The notes: generated by a model not told the origin, from the letters alone. Positions 8,303 through 16,918 are shown, counted from the stretch's first letter. The stretch is DNA of 64,000 nt from ECT2AJA-044 sp965658225 (GCA_965658225.1 CBFHRK010000002.1:1-64000), one strand, 5' to 3'. Translations and numbers: made by a program.

Positions 8303-9042
8303 TATTCGAATTGAAAGCTAATTAAAATAGCTCTCGTATTCAAGTTGGTGATTCCCTCAGTATAAATAGTATCGTCGGTTACCATTACGTTTCGAAGTCC
8401 ATAGGTTGCTTTGATCTGTGGACTAAATTTAAAGAAGTCGAAGTAGAAGTCCATTCCAAAGCCAAATTCATAGGCGAAATCGAATCGTTTAATTCGAAAA
8501 AGTCGAGGGTCTTCAACTTTTTCTTTACTGGCCATATCGATTAAGTATTTCCCTCCACCAAAGATGTACGGCCGCGAATTACCCACTCGCTTTCCTCTAA
8601 ATTTTAGGTACATAGGAAGTTCGATGAAGGTCGATTCGACTTGTCGACGAACGACAAAAAAGTCGGCCGCCTGATCGTTAAATACATCGAAAACCATATC
8701 GCGTTGGGTATAGGAAATACCCGGAGTAAAACGCAAGTTTAAGAAATTCGTTAGTCGCAAATCGGAAATCAACAGCAGCGTAAATCCGGGCTGCGATTGC
8801 GCTTCAACGCTGTAGAGCGTGTTTTGAATGTCCTGGATGTTTTGCAGGGTAGAGACGTGCTCAATTTTGAAGTTGTAGTAATTTACTCCTAGTTCAAAAC
8901 CGAAGTGAACAATTTTGAAATCGTATTTCGGCGAACGCAATTGGCGCCGCTCGTAGTTGTACATGCGCTGACTCATTGCTTCTCCGCCCGCTAGGGCGAG
9001 AAGAATAATTGAGAAAATCCATTTTTGCGCTGAGTACTTCAT
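8302..9042 (-). CDS. porT: PorT, type IX secretion system outer-membrane protein
   Basis: 246 residues with a signal peptide (SIILLALAGGEAMSQ), the early stretch YDFKIVHFGFELGVNYYNFK and barrel strands ending in AILISFQFE. PorT-like family traits include the repeated FxxxPGISYTQRD and FIELPMYLKFRGKR segments. PorT is needed for T9SS-dependent secretion and gliding in Bacteroidota, and in Flavobacteriia porT commonly follows ubiE, as here (27 bp gap). The identification rests on this order as well as sequence; a generic porin-type barrel is the alternative. Element 5 encodes LALAGGE in the signal peptide. Confidence 0.8.
   Translation of the reverse strand: MKYSAQKWIFSIILLALAGGEAMSQRMYNYERRQLRSPKYDFKIVHFGFELGVNYYNFKIEHVSTLQNIQDIQNTLYSVEAQSQPGFTLLLISDLRLTNFLNLRFTPGISYTQRDMVFDVFNDQAADFFVVRRQVESTFIELPMYLKFRGKRVGNSRPYIFGGGKYLIDMASKEKVEDPRLFRIKRFDFAYEFGFGMDFYFDFFKFSPQIKATYGLRNVMVTDDTIYTEGITNLNTRAILISFQFE
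8995..9008 (-). repeat. Short palindromic element 5
   Basis: Arms CGCCC/GGGCG, loop TAGC, tail GAGAA. Sense strand, in the porT signal-peptide region. Confidence 0.75.
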
Positions 9043-9069
9043 CTTGGGTCAACGGCCAATAGTGGCCGA

Positions 9070-9804
9070 TTATTTTATTCCTTCGTAAATGCTTGCAATC
9101 CCAAAGGTTTGCGGATGAATGGCGGTATTTCGGTATCCTAGGCGGTTGAGAACAGATGTAAAGGCCTCTCCATAAGGAAATGCATCAACTGAATCGGGCA
9201 AATAAGTATAAGCACGTGGATCTTTGCTAACGGCGCGGCCTACGGCCGGAAGTATACGCTTGCTATAAAACCCAAAAAGCTGCTTCATTGGAAAACCTTG
9301 AGGTTGGCTAAATTCTAAAATTATAACCTTGCCGCCGGGTTTCATTACTCGGAGCATTTCGCTCAAGCCTTTCTCTAGATTCTCGTAATTGCGGACGCCA
9401 AAGCTAACGGTAAGCACGTCGAAGTGGTTGTCTGGAAAGGGGAGGTTCTCTGAATCACCGAGAGATAATTGGATCAAGGAATCTAAGCCTTTCTTCTTAA
9501 TTTTTTCGCGGCCCATGGCGAGCATACCCTCGGAAATATCGACCCCGATAATTTCTTTTGGTTCGGTCACGCGCAAAGCTATTGCTTGATCAGCGGTTCC
9601 GGTTGCTAAATCGAGAATACGTTCTGGATGCTCCTTTCTGGCCAAACGGACCACATTTTTTCTCCAACCCTTATCGATACCGAGTGACAGAAAATGATTT
9701 AGGAAATCATACCGCCCAGAAATGTTATTGAACATCTCGGCAACTTGTTCCTTTTTGCTTTTGTCGGCACTGCCGTACGGTGTAACGTTTTTTAGCTCTT
9801 CCAT
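9070..9804 (-). CDS. ubiE: Demethylmenaquinone methyltransferase
   Basis: About 244 residues. It methylates demethylmenaquinone with S-adenosylmethionine in the last step of menaquinone synthesis, supplying the quinone used by the NQR complex elsewhere in this window. Family motifs are FNNISGRYDFLNHFLSLGID, the SAM site ILDLATGTADQAI, DISEGMLAMG, SFGVRNYENLEKGLSEMLRV and PGGKVIILEFSQPQ. An in-frame ATG at 9816 exists, but the -7 promoter box covers that codon, so the start at 9804 (MEELKNVTPYG) is preferred. It heads the ubiE-porT-barrel-EamA operon. Confidence 0.94.
   Translation of the reverse strand: MEELKNVTPYGSADKSKKEQVAEMFNNISGRYDFLNHFLSLGIDKGWRKNVVRLARKEHPERILDLATGTADQAIALRVTEPKEIIGVDISEGMLAMGREKIKKKGLDSLIQLSLGDSENLPFPDNHFDVLTVSFGVRNYENLEKGLSEMLRVMKPGGKVIILEFSQPQGFPMKQLFGFYSKRILPAVGRAVSKDPRAYTYLPDSVDAFPYGEAFTSVLNRLGYRNTAIHPQTFGIASIYEGIK
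9236..9248 (+). repeat. Short palindromic element 6
   Basis: Arms CGGCC/GGCCG, loop TAC (3 nt), tail GAAGT. Antisense to ubiE. Confidence 0.5.
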
Positions 9805-9813
9805 TTCAGGGGG

Positions 9814-9821
9814 CAAAGGTA
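9814..9821 (-). promoter_or_regulatory. -7 element of the ubiE operon promoter
   Basis: TACCTTTG on the minus strand. The expected transcription start is only a few bases before the ATG at 9804. Confidence 0.55.
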
Positions 9822-9822
9822 C

Positions 9823-9899
9823 TAATTAGAATACTCATCAGCAGGCTTGAAACTTCATTTACTGACTCGATCTGAATTGATCCAGCGTTCTGAGGCTTC
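9823..9899 (+). repeat. 77-bp direct repeat, left copy, abutting a gap
   Basis: Identical to 10000-10076; the two copies flank exactly 100 N. This is the pattern of unmerged contig ends that overlap by one k-mer, not a biological repeat. The whole stretch 9822-10221 holds no gene apart from the terminator at its end. Confidence 0.9.
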
Positions 9900-9999
9900 N
9901 NNNNNNNNNNNNNNNNNNNNNNNNNNNNNNNNNNNNNNNNNNNNNNNNNNNNNNNNNNNNNNNNNNNNNNNNNNNNNNNNNNNNNNNNNNNNNNNNNNN
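9900..9999. other. Assembly gap, 100 N
   Basis: Arbitrary-length scaffold gap between two identical 77-bp ends; probably no sequence is missing. Confidence 0.95.
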
Positions 10000-10076
10000 T
10001 AATTAGAATACTCATCAGCAGGCTTGAAACTTCATTTACTGACTCGATCTGAATTGATCCAGCGTTCTGAGGCTTC
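10000..10076 (+). repeat. 77-bp direct repeat, right copy
   Basis: Exact copy of 9823-9899 on the other side of the N run. Confidence 0.9.
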
Positions 10077-10159
10077 CTTCCTTATTCTGCAGTATTAACA
10101 ATGCGAGCCACTTTTTAGTTGCTTTGACGGAATGATTAGCGAGCAACAACCCAAATGAA

Positions 10160-10196
10160 ATGAAAAAATGGCTTCTTCAGAAACGAAGAAGCCATT
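10160..10196 (-). terminator. Terminator after the TonB_C-like gene
   Basis: A perfect 12-bp stem (AATGGCTTCTTC with its complement) around a 6-nt loop, followed on the minus strand by T6. Confidence 0.88.
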
Positions 10197-10221
10197 GAAT
10201 CAATCAATATTTGAGTATGAA

Positions 10222-11019
10222 TTAGCAACCGTCTAAGGCGAACATCACTACTAATTCTTGATCTACCGTATTTCCTTCCTCGTCACGCGCGGGCTCCCAA
10301 CCGGCGGGTGCGGACTTCACCAGCTCGAGCATGGTGGCATCCATTTTTTCGTTTTTTGAAGATCGATAGATATGTACATTTTCCAACCTTCCTTCCTTAT
10401 TAACGATCAAATAAACCTCTCCGAAAGAAGTGTTTTTCTCGTCCAAGTTCGCTGTGTTTTCTTTATTTCCTGCCGCGATGTAGTCGATAAATTCTTTTTC
10501 TCCGCCTTTGTAATACGCTGGCGATTCAGGAACTACGGTAAAATGCGGACTGGCCATTAAATTCTCTAACTCCTTGGTTTTTGGATTTGTTGCGGTAATG
10601 TCAGCATCTATTCTAAAGTGTGTTGCGCAGGGCACATTCTCCATAAACGCCTTTTGCTCCGAAGAAAAATAAGGCCCTTCGGCATGCATGCGTTCATTGG
10701 ATAGCTGCTCATCCACAATTACAATGATTTCTGTAGAGCGGCACGATTGCAACAAATCCACGTACTCAGGAGAAAGTATGTGACCTACTGAATTGAATTT
10801 TTTTAGTGCGCTTTTTTGAACGGATTCGAATCGAGATCCAATTTTATAGAAGTATTCTGTGTACTCTTTTTCATCGCTTTCCGGCACCGAGCAGTTTCCT
10901 TTTTCAACGCGTGTAGATTCAAAATACTTTTTACCTGGAGCTGTTCCGTTAAAATAGGTTGCCGCCCCAATGCTTGCACTTATTAGAATAGCGGATAAAA
11001 CGAAGATTCTCTTTTTCAT
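10222..11019 (-). CDS. Periplasmic protein with a TonB C-terminal-like domain
   Basis: 265 residues. A signal peptide or N-terminal anchor (KKRIFVLSAILISASIGAATYF) is followed by a helical region of about 120 residues with no known domain. The C-terminal part (from about residue 165: YYKGGEKEFIDYIAAG, then GEVYLIVNKEGRLENVHI, then APAGWEPARDEEGNTVDQ) resembles the TonB_C fold seen in Bacteroidota energy-transducer-like proteins. There is no proline-rich linker and no ExbB/ExbD nearby, so a true energy transducer is unlikely. It ends in cysteine (ALDGC). It is a single-gene unit with its own promoter and a strong terminator. Confidence 0.7.
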   Translation of the reverse strand: MKKRIFVLSAILISASIGAATYFNGTAPGKKYFESTRVEKGNCSVPESDEKEYTEYFYKIGSRFESVQKSALKKFNSVGHILSPEYVDLLQSCRSTEIIVIVDEQLSNERMHAEGPYFSSEQKAFMENVPCATHFRIDADITATNPKTKELENLMASPHFTVVPESPAYYKGGEKEFIDYIAAGNKENTANLDEKNTSFGEVYLIVNKEGRLENVHIYRSSKNEKMDATMLELVKSAPAGWEPARDEEGNTVDQELVVMFALDGC

Positions 11020-11042
11020 AATGATTGCTTTAAATTCAAGTG

Positions 11043-11050
11043 CTAAAGTA
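11043..11050 (-). promoter_or_regulatory. Possible -7 element of the TonB_C-like gene
   Basis: TACTTTAG on the minus strand, one base off TAnnTTTG, 24 bp before the start. Confidence 0.4.
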
Positions 11051-11147
11051 GAGGTGAGTACTGGCAGTCCGTGTAACGCACTGTAAAATGATGTAAAGGG
11101 AGTGTAATATTTAAGCCGAAACCTTGAAGGACGACGTTGCTCATTCT

Positions 11148-12824
11148 TTAGTCGAGATCTTTCTCAAGTAAACTATTGACAAATAGTACATTCCCTAGGT
11201 CATCATAACCATCGAAAATTTGAGCGCGTAAATTCATCAACTGGCGACTCTGGTAACCAATCATAGTTAAATCGGCTTTTGCCGAGTGCTCGTTGATGAA
11301 ACTTTTAATGGGTCGGTCGCTATCTTTTTCAATTAACCGCACGTTTGCCGGCGATACGGGTAGTTTTCCATCGCGAATATTCTCTTGCAATCGGTTGGCG
11401 GTTTCGTTTCGCTGACCAGGTTCATAGAGCGTATAAATTTCAATTTCCCCTCCCTTCCAGTCGGGATGTCCTAAAAGAATATAGGCGAGCAAAATCATGA
11501 GTGTTGCATTGTCGTAGTCTTGGAAGCCCACCCATAAGTGAATCTTTTTTCTTTGTCCGAATCCTCTATAGTTCGTACTTAATATGGCCACATCAAATTC
11601 CGTGGCCTTCAGCATTCCATAATTTTCCGCAATTTGATTTACTTCTTCTGGCACATCTCTTTGGTAATCGAAAAGGATGAGGTTATGACCTTTACCCGAA
11701 ATTCCGTTTAATTGAATCACTTGGGCAAGGGCACTGGTGTAGCTCGGACTTACAATAGTGTCCATAACTACTCTGCTTTTATTGCCTTCGGCAAGATGTA
11801 AAAGTCGACGCATGACGTCTTGGGTTTCCACATGGGTTTCTGCAGAAAGATATCCTTTCACGTAATGAATGTAGGTTCCAAACCCGTATTTCAACGACCA
11901 CCAGCGAAGTAGGTCAAAAGCATCGCGTCGTTTGAAGGTGTGGTCCGAGATAACAACGGCAAATGGGCGCCAATACACATTCGGGTTCGAATAATCCTTT
12001 TTCTGAACGTACACTTGTAGTCTTCGGTTCAACTGGAATAAAACACCACGAAAGAGCTTTACTAATCCACCCTTATCGCTGTTGTATTTCGAAATATATA
12101 GGTAAATAACNNNNNNNNNNNNNNNNNNNNNNNNNNNNNNNNNNNNNNNNNNNNNNNNNNNNNNNNNNNNNNNNNNNNNNNNNNNNNNNNNNNNNNNNNN
12201 NNNNNNNNAAAAAGGCTCGGGATTATCAACCGAAGCAAAGAAATCGACCTCTTCAAAGGGCATATCCGTACTCCCTGCGAAAAAGAAAACGAGGGAAGTG
12301 AATAATACGGCCACTACTATGTACAGTGCTTTAAGTCCAATATTTGCACCTTTTGTAAGCATGAGTAAGGTGAGCAGCCCAACGCAGCTAAAGCCAAGCG
12401 CTTGTTTATTTTCAAGAAACCGCACCCAAGCTAAATCGCCGCGCGTTTCTCTTAAATATGCGGCAAAGGGCTCAATGGATTCAACAAAAGCGATGAGGTA
12501 GAAAGCGACACTAATCGCTTGAGAAAGGAAAAGAGCAATGCCGATCGCGGCCCCAATGTTGAGGCCGAAACTTCTGCTGATTATATAATAGGCACCACCA
12601 CCTTCTACTTTAATATTCGTGGCAATTTCAGCGACGGCTAGCGCGGTAGGTAGTGTTACTATATGGCCTATAATAATGATGGCAATGGTTCCAAAAAATC
12701 CAGTATTCCCTACGGCAAAGCCGAAGCGCAAGAATAGGATCGCACCGAGGATGGTAGAAATAGCTGTAAGGAATACAGGCAATGTACCCAATTGGGCGCC
12801 AGATGGGCGAAGCGATTGACTCAT
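11148..12824 (-). CDS. SLC12-type cation-chloride cotransporter, interrupted by a gap
   Basis: The first 205 residues carry the APC-fold start (GTLPVFLTAISTILGAILFLRFG, then ALAVAEIATNIKVEGGGAYYIISRSFG), as in the Na-K-Cl/K-Cl cotransporter family. After the gap the protein resumes at the end of the membrane domain (VIYLYISKY) and shows the SLC12 C-terminal cytoplasmic domain (YWRPFAVVISDHTF, FGQRKKIHLWVGFQDYDNATLMILLAYIL, ADLTMIGYQ). About 200 residues, membrane spans 6-12, are missing, so the real gap must be longer than the 98 N. The gene is broken by the assembly, not by mutation. Its start overlaps the trkH stop (TAATG), which implies coupled translation and linked ion transport. Confidence 0.85.
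   Translation of the reverse strand: MSQSLRPSGAQLGTLPVFLTAISTILGAILFLRFGFAVGNTGFFGTIAIIIIGHIVTLPTALAVAEIATNIKVEGGGAYYIISRSFGLNIGAAIGIALFLSQAISVAFYLIAFVESIEPFAAYLRETRGDLAWVRFLENKQALGFSCVGLLTLLMLTKGANIGLKALYIVVAVLFTSLVFFFAGSTDMPFEEVDFFASVDNPEPFXXXXXXXXXXXXXXXXXXXXXXXXXXXXXXXXXVIYLYISKYNSDKGGLVKLFRGVLFQLNRRLQVYVQKKDYSNPNVYWRPFAVVISDHTFKRRDAFDLLRWWSLKYGFGTYIHYVKGYLSAETHVETQDVMRRLLHLAEGNKSRVVMDTIVSPSYTSALAQVIQLNGISGKGHNLILFDYQRDVPEEVNQIAENYGMLKATEFDVAILSTNYRGFGQRKKIHLWVGFQDYDNATLMILLAYILLGHPDWKGGEIEIYTLYEPGQRNETANRLQENIRDGKLPVSPANVRLIEKDSDRPIKSFINEHSAKADLTMIGYQSRQLMNLRAQIFDGYDDLGNVLFVNSLLEKDLD
12111..12208. other. Assembly gap, 98 N, inside the SLC12-type gene
   Basis: The flanking protein parts jump from about span 5 to the end of the membrane domain, so several hundred bases are probably missing. 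Confidence 0.85.
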
Positions 12825-14635
12825 TAACCTACAATCAAATTAGCATTGGGGTATTTATACTCCGTTGAGCCAATTCTCGAACTCAGCGCAAAGGCAAGTG
12901 TGAGCGTCCCAACCCGACCTACAAACATGGATACCATAATTATTATTTTTCCTGGAACACCTAACTCAGAAGTGATCCCCGTTGAGAGTCCGGCCGTTGC
13001 AAAGGCCGATACTTCTTCAAATACCAATGCCAAGGTATCAAATTGCGGTTCAAAGATGGTAAGGAGAAAGACAGAAAAGAAAATGAAGGTTGCTGAGAAA
13101 AGAAAGATTGAATACGCTCGACCTAAAGTATCTTGACTGATGGTATGTTTAAAGAGCTCTACATTCTTTTTTCCTCGTATAGTTGCATAGGAAGCCAAGA
13201 AAATGGCCGCGAAGGTTGACGTCTTTATTCCCCCTCCTGTAGATCCACTCGACGCCCCAATAAACATCAGGAAAATGAAAAGAATCAAAGTGGGAATGGC
13301 CAAGCTGCCGATATCTACCGTATTGAATCCGGCGGTTCGCGTGGTGATACTCTGAAATATAGAACTGATGACTCGCTCGCCAAAATTCATTTCCTCTAAG
13401 GTGTTGTGTTTTTCAATGAAGAAAAATGCCACTGCTCCAAAAACAAGTAAGGCAATGGAGCTATAAACGGCAATTTTTGTTGCTATGGAGTAGGTTTTCC
13501 ACGGTTGTTGAATTCGCTCACGCATACGACTTAAACCCCAGATGTCTGAAATTACAGGAAACCCGAGTCCGCCAAAGAAAATCAATATGGCAATGACTAC
13601 ATGCAACAAATAGGCATTCTGAACCATTTCTTCATACAATCCATTGGTCATCAGGCTAAAGCCGGCATTATTGAAAGCCGAAATGGAGTGAAAAATGCTG
13701 TAAAAGAACTTTTCTCCGAAACCGCTAAACTGCATTTGAGGGCTCCATAAGATAAAGATCAAGAAGCTCCCGATAATTTCGGCAATGAAACTGAATGCGA
13801 AAATTTGACGTAAGAGTCCTCTGCTTGCAAACAAACCTTCCGCGGCCACTTGTTCTTGAAAAAGACTTTGGTGCCTAATGCCGATACCTTTCCTCGAAAA
13901 TAGCGCAATGAATGTTGCAAAAGAGATGATGTTTAATCCGCCCAATTGGATAAGAAACATAATCACAATTTGGCCTTTTACCGAAAAGAAAGTGGCTGTG
14001 TCAACTACTACAAGGCCGGTAACACAACTGGCGCTAATTGCTGTAAAGAGAGCGTCTAGGAATGGCGTGTTGACGCCTGTTGTGTTCATCTCCGGTAAGC
14101 TCAAGAGTCCGCAACCGAAGGTGATTAGAATCAGAAAACTCATGAGAAGCATTAACGGCGGACTCAGTCGAATGGAGCTAAAAATGCTGGTCGCCTTGGT
14201 GATTTCGATACCGACAATAATCAGGAAATAGGATTGAATGAAAATAACGTAGAAGCTCGCTAAGTTTTCGAATCCAACTTGCTCACCCAGCCATCTCACG
14301 ATGGGAAAGTTGAATAAGAATAAAGAAAGAGCATTCCCGAGGATAAGCAACATTAAAATTCCTTCAAACCAAGTACTCCGGAAGTAGGTCTTTGGATGAA
14401 AGGAATAGACGTATCCCAAAAAGTACTTAATAAGATAAAACCCAAAGCTTACTCGGATCGAAGTAATAATAAAGGATCGAGAATAGTCTGTTTCGGGATA
14501 TCCAAAGTAATAGATAAGGCTAATGATCGCGTAGAGGGAAACACCGAAGCTCGCGTAATTGAGCCAAGTGGTCGCTTTTTCTTTACTGTCGAAAAGAAAA
14601 ATATTCACACGTTCCCGGAAGGATCTGAACGACAT
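12824..14635 (-). CDS. trkH: TrkH/KtrB-family potassium transporter
   Basis: 603 residues. An N-terminal extension of several extra spans precedes the four M1-P-M2 units of the Trk/Ktr/HKT pore. The four pore loops are visible: SASCVTGLVVVDT, SISAFNNAGFS, SITTRTAGFNT and SAFATAGLSTG, each with the glycine that forms the selectivity filter, and GASSGSTGGGIKTS follows the third. It moves K+ (perhaps with Na+ or H+) across the inner membrane. The gating partner TrkA/KtrA is not in the window. The gene lies 5 bp after the heptose kinase gene and overlaps the cotransporter start. Confidence 0.9.
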   Translation of the reverse strand: MSFRSFRERVNIFLFDSKEKATTWLNYASFGVSLYAIISLIYYFGYPETDYSRSFIITSIRVSFGFYLIKYFLGYVYSFHPKTYFRSTWFEGILMLLILGNALSLFLFNFPIVRWLGEQVGFENLASFYVIFIQSYFLIIVGIEITKATSIFSSIRLSPPLMLLMSFLILITFGCGLLSLPEMNTTGVNTPFLDALFTAISASCVTGLVVVDTATFFSVKGQIVIMFLIQLGGLNIISFATFIALFSRKGIGIRHQSLFQEQVAAEGLFASRGLLRQIFAFSFIAEIIGSFLIFILWSPQMQFSGFGEKFFYSIFHSISAFNNAGFSLMTNGLYEEMVQNAYLLHVVIAILIFFGGLGFPVISDIWGLSRMRERIQQPWKTYSIATKIAVYSSIALLVFGAVAFFFIEKHNTLEEMNFGERVISSIFQSITTRTAGFNTVDIGSLAIPTLILFIFLMFIGASSGSTGGGIKTSTFAAIFLASYATIRGKKNVELFKHTISQDTLGRAYSIFLFSATFIFFSVFLLTIFEPQFDTLALVFEEVSAFATAGLSTGITSELGVPGKIIIMVSMFVGRVGTLTLAFALSSRIGSTEYKYPNANLIVG

Positions 14636-14640
14636 AAACC

Positions 14641-15636
14641 TCAGGTAAGATGACGGTGCGCTTCGGCGCGCAACATTTGCAAGTCAATTGGGGCCACTCC
14701 TACATGCTCACAAACGAGTCCGCCCGCTAAATTAGCAAATCGGGCGACATTGGAAGCGTCAATATTTTGGGCATAGACCAAGGTGGCCACACTTATCACA
14801 GAGTCTCCCGCACCTGAAACGTCAACAATATTTCGCTCGTACACTGGAAAGTGGAATTCCTCTTCGTCGTTTTGAATAACCACACCGTGTTCGGAAAGGG
14901 TGAGGAGTAAACATCGGGCCGATAGGCCCAAACGCGTATGGCGAATCGCCGTACTTCGGATATCGGCCTGCGCTACCGCTTCGGCCGGATAAACACCGTC
15001 CAAGGCTTCAACCAATTCTTTCCAATTCGGCTTGAATAAATCGACCCCTTTGTACATCCAGTAGTGCTCTTTCTTGGGGTCAACCGAAACAATGGCACCA
15101 TGCTCGTGAGCCAATGAAATAACCGATTCTATGAGCTCAGGCGTCAATAAACCTTTGTTGTAATCTTCAATAATGACGGCGCTGAACGAATGATGGGCAA
15201 ACAGTTCTTTTAATCGATGCACCATGATATCCGAAGATACAGGGGCCAGCGTTTCTTGATCGACGCGCAGCACGTGTTTGTTGTCTGAAATCACCCTTGT
15301 TTTTACGGTAGTAGGTCGATCTTCAATCCGAACAATACCTTCTGCGTTCAGACCGCTTTCTTCCATCAATTGAAGGAAATGATCACCGCGTGCATCGGTA
15401 CCAATAACCGAGCACAAAAAAGGAGTGGCACTGAGCGATTGACAGTTTAGCGCCACATTCGCCGCTCCACCCAAACGCTCTTCGCGATTATCAATATTCA
15501 CAACAGGAACGGGCGCTTCGGGCGACATACGTTCAATATGACCCCAGAGATATGAATCGATCATGGCATCTCCGATCACCAATACGTTTTGATCGGAAAA
15601 TCTGTTAATAACCCCGTCTATTTGCTCTTTAGTCAT
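14641..15636 (-). CDS. D-glycero-beta-D-manno-heptose-7-phosphate kinase type PfkB sugar kinase (RfaE1/HldE N-domain)
   Basis: 331 residues, a stand-alone kinase domain without the C-terminal nucleotidyltransferase half of full HldE. Motifs are VLVIGDAMIDSYLWGHIERMSPEAPVPV near the N-terminus, the glycine-rich RLGGAANVALN and the PfkB signature VDVSGAGDSV with the catalytic aspartate near residue 275. It should phosphorylate heptose 7-phosphate at C1 in ADP-heptose synthesis for LPS core. Whether this lineage makes heptose LPS cannot be judged here, so another PfkB sugar is possible. It overlaps the aminotransferase stop by one base. Confidence 0.82.
   Translation of the reverse strand: MTKEQIDGVINRFSDQNVLVIGDAMIDSYLWGHIERMSPEAPVPVVNIDNREERLGGAANVALNCQSLSATPFLCSVIGTDARGDHFLQLMEESGLNAEGIVRIEDRPTTVKTRVISDNKHVLRVDQETLAPVSSDIMVHRLKELFAHHSFSAVIIEDYNKGLLTPELIESVISLAHEHGAIVSVDPKKEHYWMYKGVDLFKPNWKELVEALDGVYPAEAVAQADIRSTAIRHTRLGLSARCLLLTLSEHGVVIQNDEEEFHFPVYERNIVDVSGAGDSVISVATLVYAQNIDASNVARFANLAGGLVCEHVGVAPIDLQMLRAEAHRHLT
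14916..14929 (-). repeat. Short palindromic element 7
   Basis: Arms GGGCC/GGCCC, loop TATC, tail GATGT. Sense strand, inside the RfaE1-like kinase gene. Confidence 0.75.
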
Positions 15637-16832
15637 TAAGACAAAGCTTCAATCGCTGATTTAATTCTTCGTACCGCTTCGGTTAGTACATCCTCGCTTG
15701 CCGCATAGCTTAATCGAAGGCATTTCGGTGCTCCAAAAGCATCGCCGGGAACCGTTGCGACGTGACCTTTATCCAATAGATATAGGCTTAAATCCGTGGC
15801 ATTTTCAATGGTTTTACCCCCTGCTTTTTTGCCAAACAAAGCCGAAACATCCGGGAAGAAATAAAAAGCACCATCGGGAACGTTCGTGATAAACCCGGGA
15901 ACTTCGTTTAACAATGTTCTTATTTTATCGCGGCGATTTTTAAATGCATCCCGCATTTCAAAAGTAACCGACGGATCGGCCATCATTGCCGCTTCGGCTG
16001 CCTTTTGAGTAATGGAGCAGGTTGCACTCGTCATTTGACCCTGCATTTTGTCACAAGCTTTCGCAATCCATTCGGGAGCCGCAATATACCCGAACCTCCA
16101 TCCAGTCATGGCGAATCCTTTAGATAAACCATTTACGGTAATAACGCGATCATACAGAGCAGGGTAACTAGCGAATGAAACATGTCCGTCGGTGAAGTTT
16201 ATATGTTCGTATATCTCGTCACTTATGATATACACGTCGGGGTGCTTTTCTAGCATCGCAGCCAAAGCATCCATTTCATTTTTACTGTAAACAGATCCGG
16301 TCGGATTACTAGGGGAGTTGAACATGATCAACCTGGTTTTACCAGTAATGGCCGCCTCGATTTGCTCAGGAGAAACTTTGAAATCGGTTTCTACACCCCC
16401 CGAAACAACTACAGGGTCTCCTTCGGCCAATTTGACCATTTCCAAGTAACTCACCCAATAGGGGGCCAAAAGAATAACCTCATCACCCGGGTTAATCATA
16501 GCGAGTAAAACATTGGCTAGGCTCTGCTTTGCCCCGGTACTTGACACAATTTGGTTCGGTGTATAATCGAGCCCGTTGTCTCTTTTTAGTTTGTGGCATA
16601 TGGCCTCGCGCAACTCTTGATAGCCGGAAACGGCAGTATAGGAGGTGAAATTTTCGTCAAGCGCTTTTTTCGCAGCGTCTTTTATAAATTCCGGCGTATT
16701 GAAATCGGGTTCGCCTAAACTAAGGCTAATAACATCTACTCCTTGCGCTTTTAGCTCTCTTGAGCGTCGAGCCATAGCGATCGTTTGAGATTCGCTCAAA
16801 CGGTTAAGTCTGTCAGAAATGATTTGAGACAT
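15636..16832 (-). CDS. Class I pyridoxal-phosphate aminotransferase (aspartate type)
   Basis: 398 residues of fold type I. Visible features are SLSLGEPDFNTPE near the start, YTAVSGYQELREAI, the substrate-binding NSPSNPTGSVYS, the cofactor aspartate/tyrosine stretch YIISDEIYEHI and the Schiff-base lysine in VNGLSKGFAMTGWRFGY. This is the aspartate/tyrosine/aromatic aminotransferase subgroup common in Bacteroidota, and aspartate aminotransferase is the likeliest role. It heads the minus-strand run aminotransferase-kinase-trkH-cotransporter. A TATCTTTG box lies about 24 bp upstream. Confidence 0.9.
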   Translation of the reverse strand: MSQIISDRLNRLSESQTIAMARRSRELKAQGVDVISLSLGEPDFNTPEFIKDAAKKALDENFTSYTAVSGYQELREAICHKLKRDNGLDYTPNQIVSSTGAKQSLANVLLAMINPGDEVILLAPYWVSYLEMVKLAEGDPVVVSGGVETDFKVSPEQIEAAITGKTRLIMFNSPSNPTGSVYSKNEMDALAAMLEKHPDVYIISDEIYEHINFTDGHVSFASYPALYDRVITVNGLSKGFAMTGWRFGYIAAPEWIAKACDKMQGQMTSATCSITQKAAEAAMMADPSVTFEMRDAFKNRRDKIRTLLNEVPGFITNVPDGAFYFFPDVSALFGKKAGGKTIENATDLSLYLLDKGHVATVPGDAFGAPKCLRLSYAASEDVLTEAVRRIKSAIEALS

Positions 16833-16855
16833 GGGGTCTTTGTTTTGAAGGAACC

Positions 16856-16863
16856 CAAAGATA
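16856..16863 (-). promoter_or_regulatory. -7 element of the aminotransferase operon promoter
   Basis: TATCTTTG on the minus strand, 24 bp before the start. Confidence 0.55.
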
Positions 16864-16918
16864 GGAAAGTCCCCAGTTTAATTTAAGCTGCTGAAAAGAG
16901 TAAATGGGTTCATTTGCT

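Noticed and set aside
9806..10015. A 69-residue minus-strand frame across the N run
   Set aside because: Half of it is unknown bases and the rest is the duplicated contig end; it is an assembly artefact.
11148..12824. The SLC12-type gene as a pseudogene or deletion
   Set aside because: The break coincides with an N run and both remaining parts are intact in frame, so missing sequence is the simpler reason.
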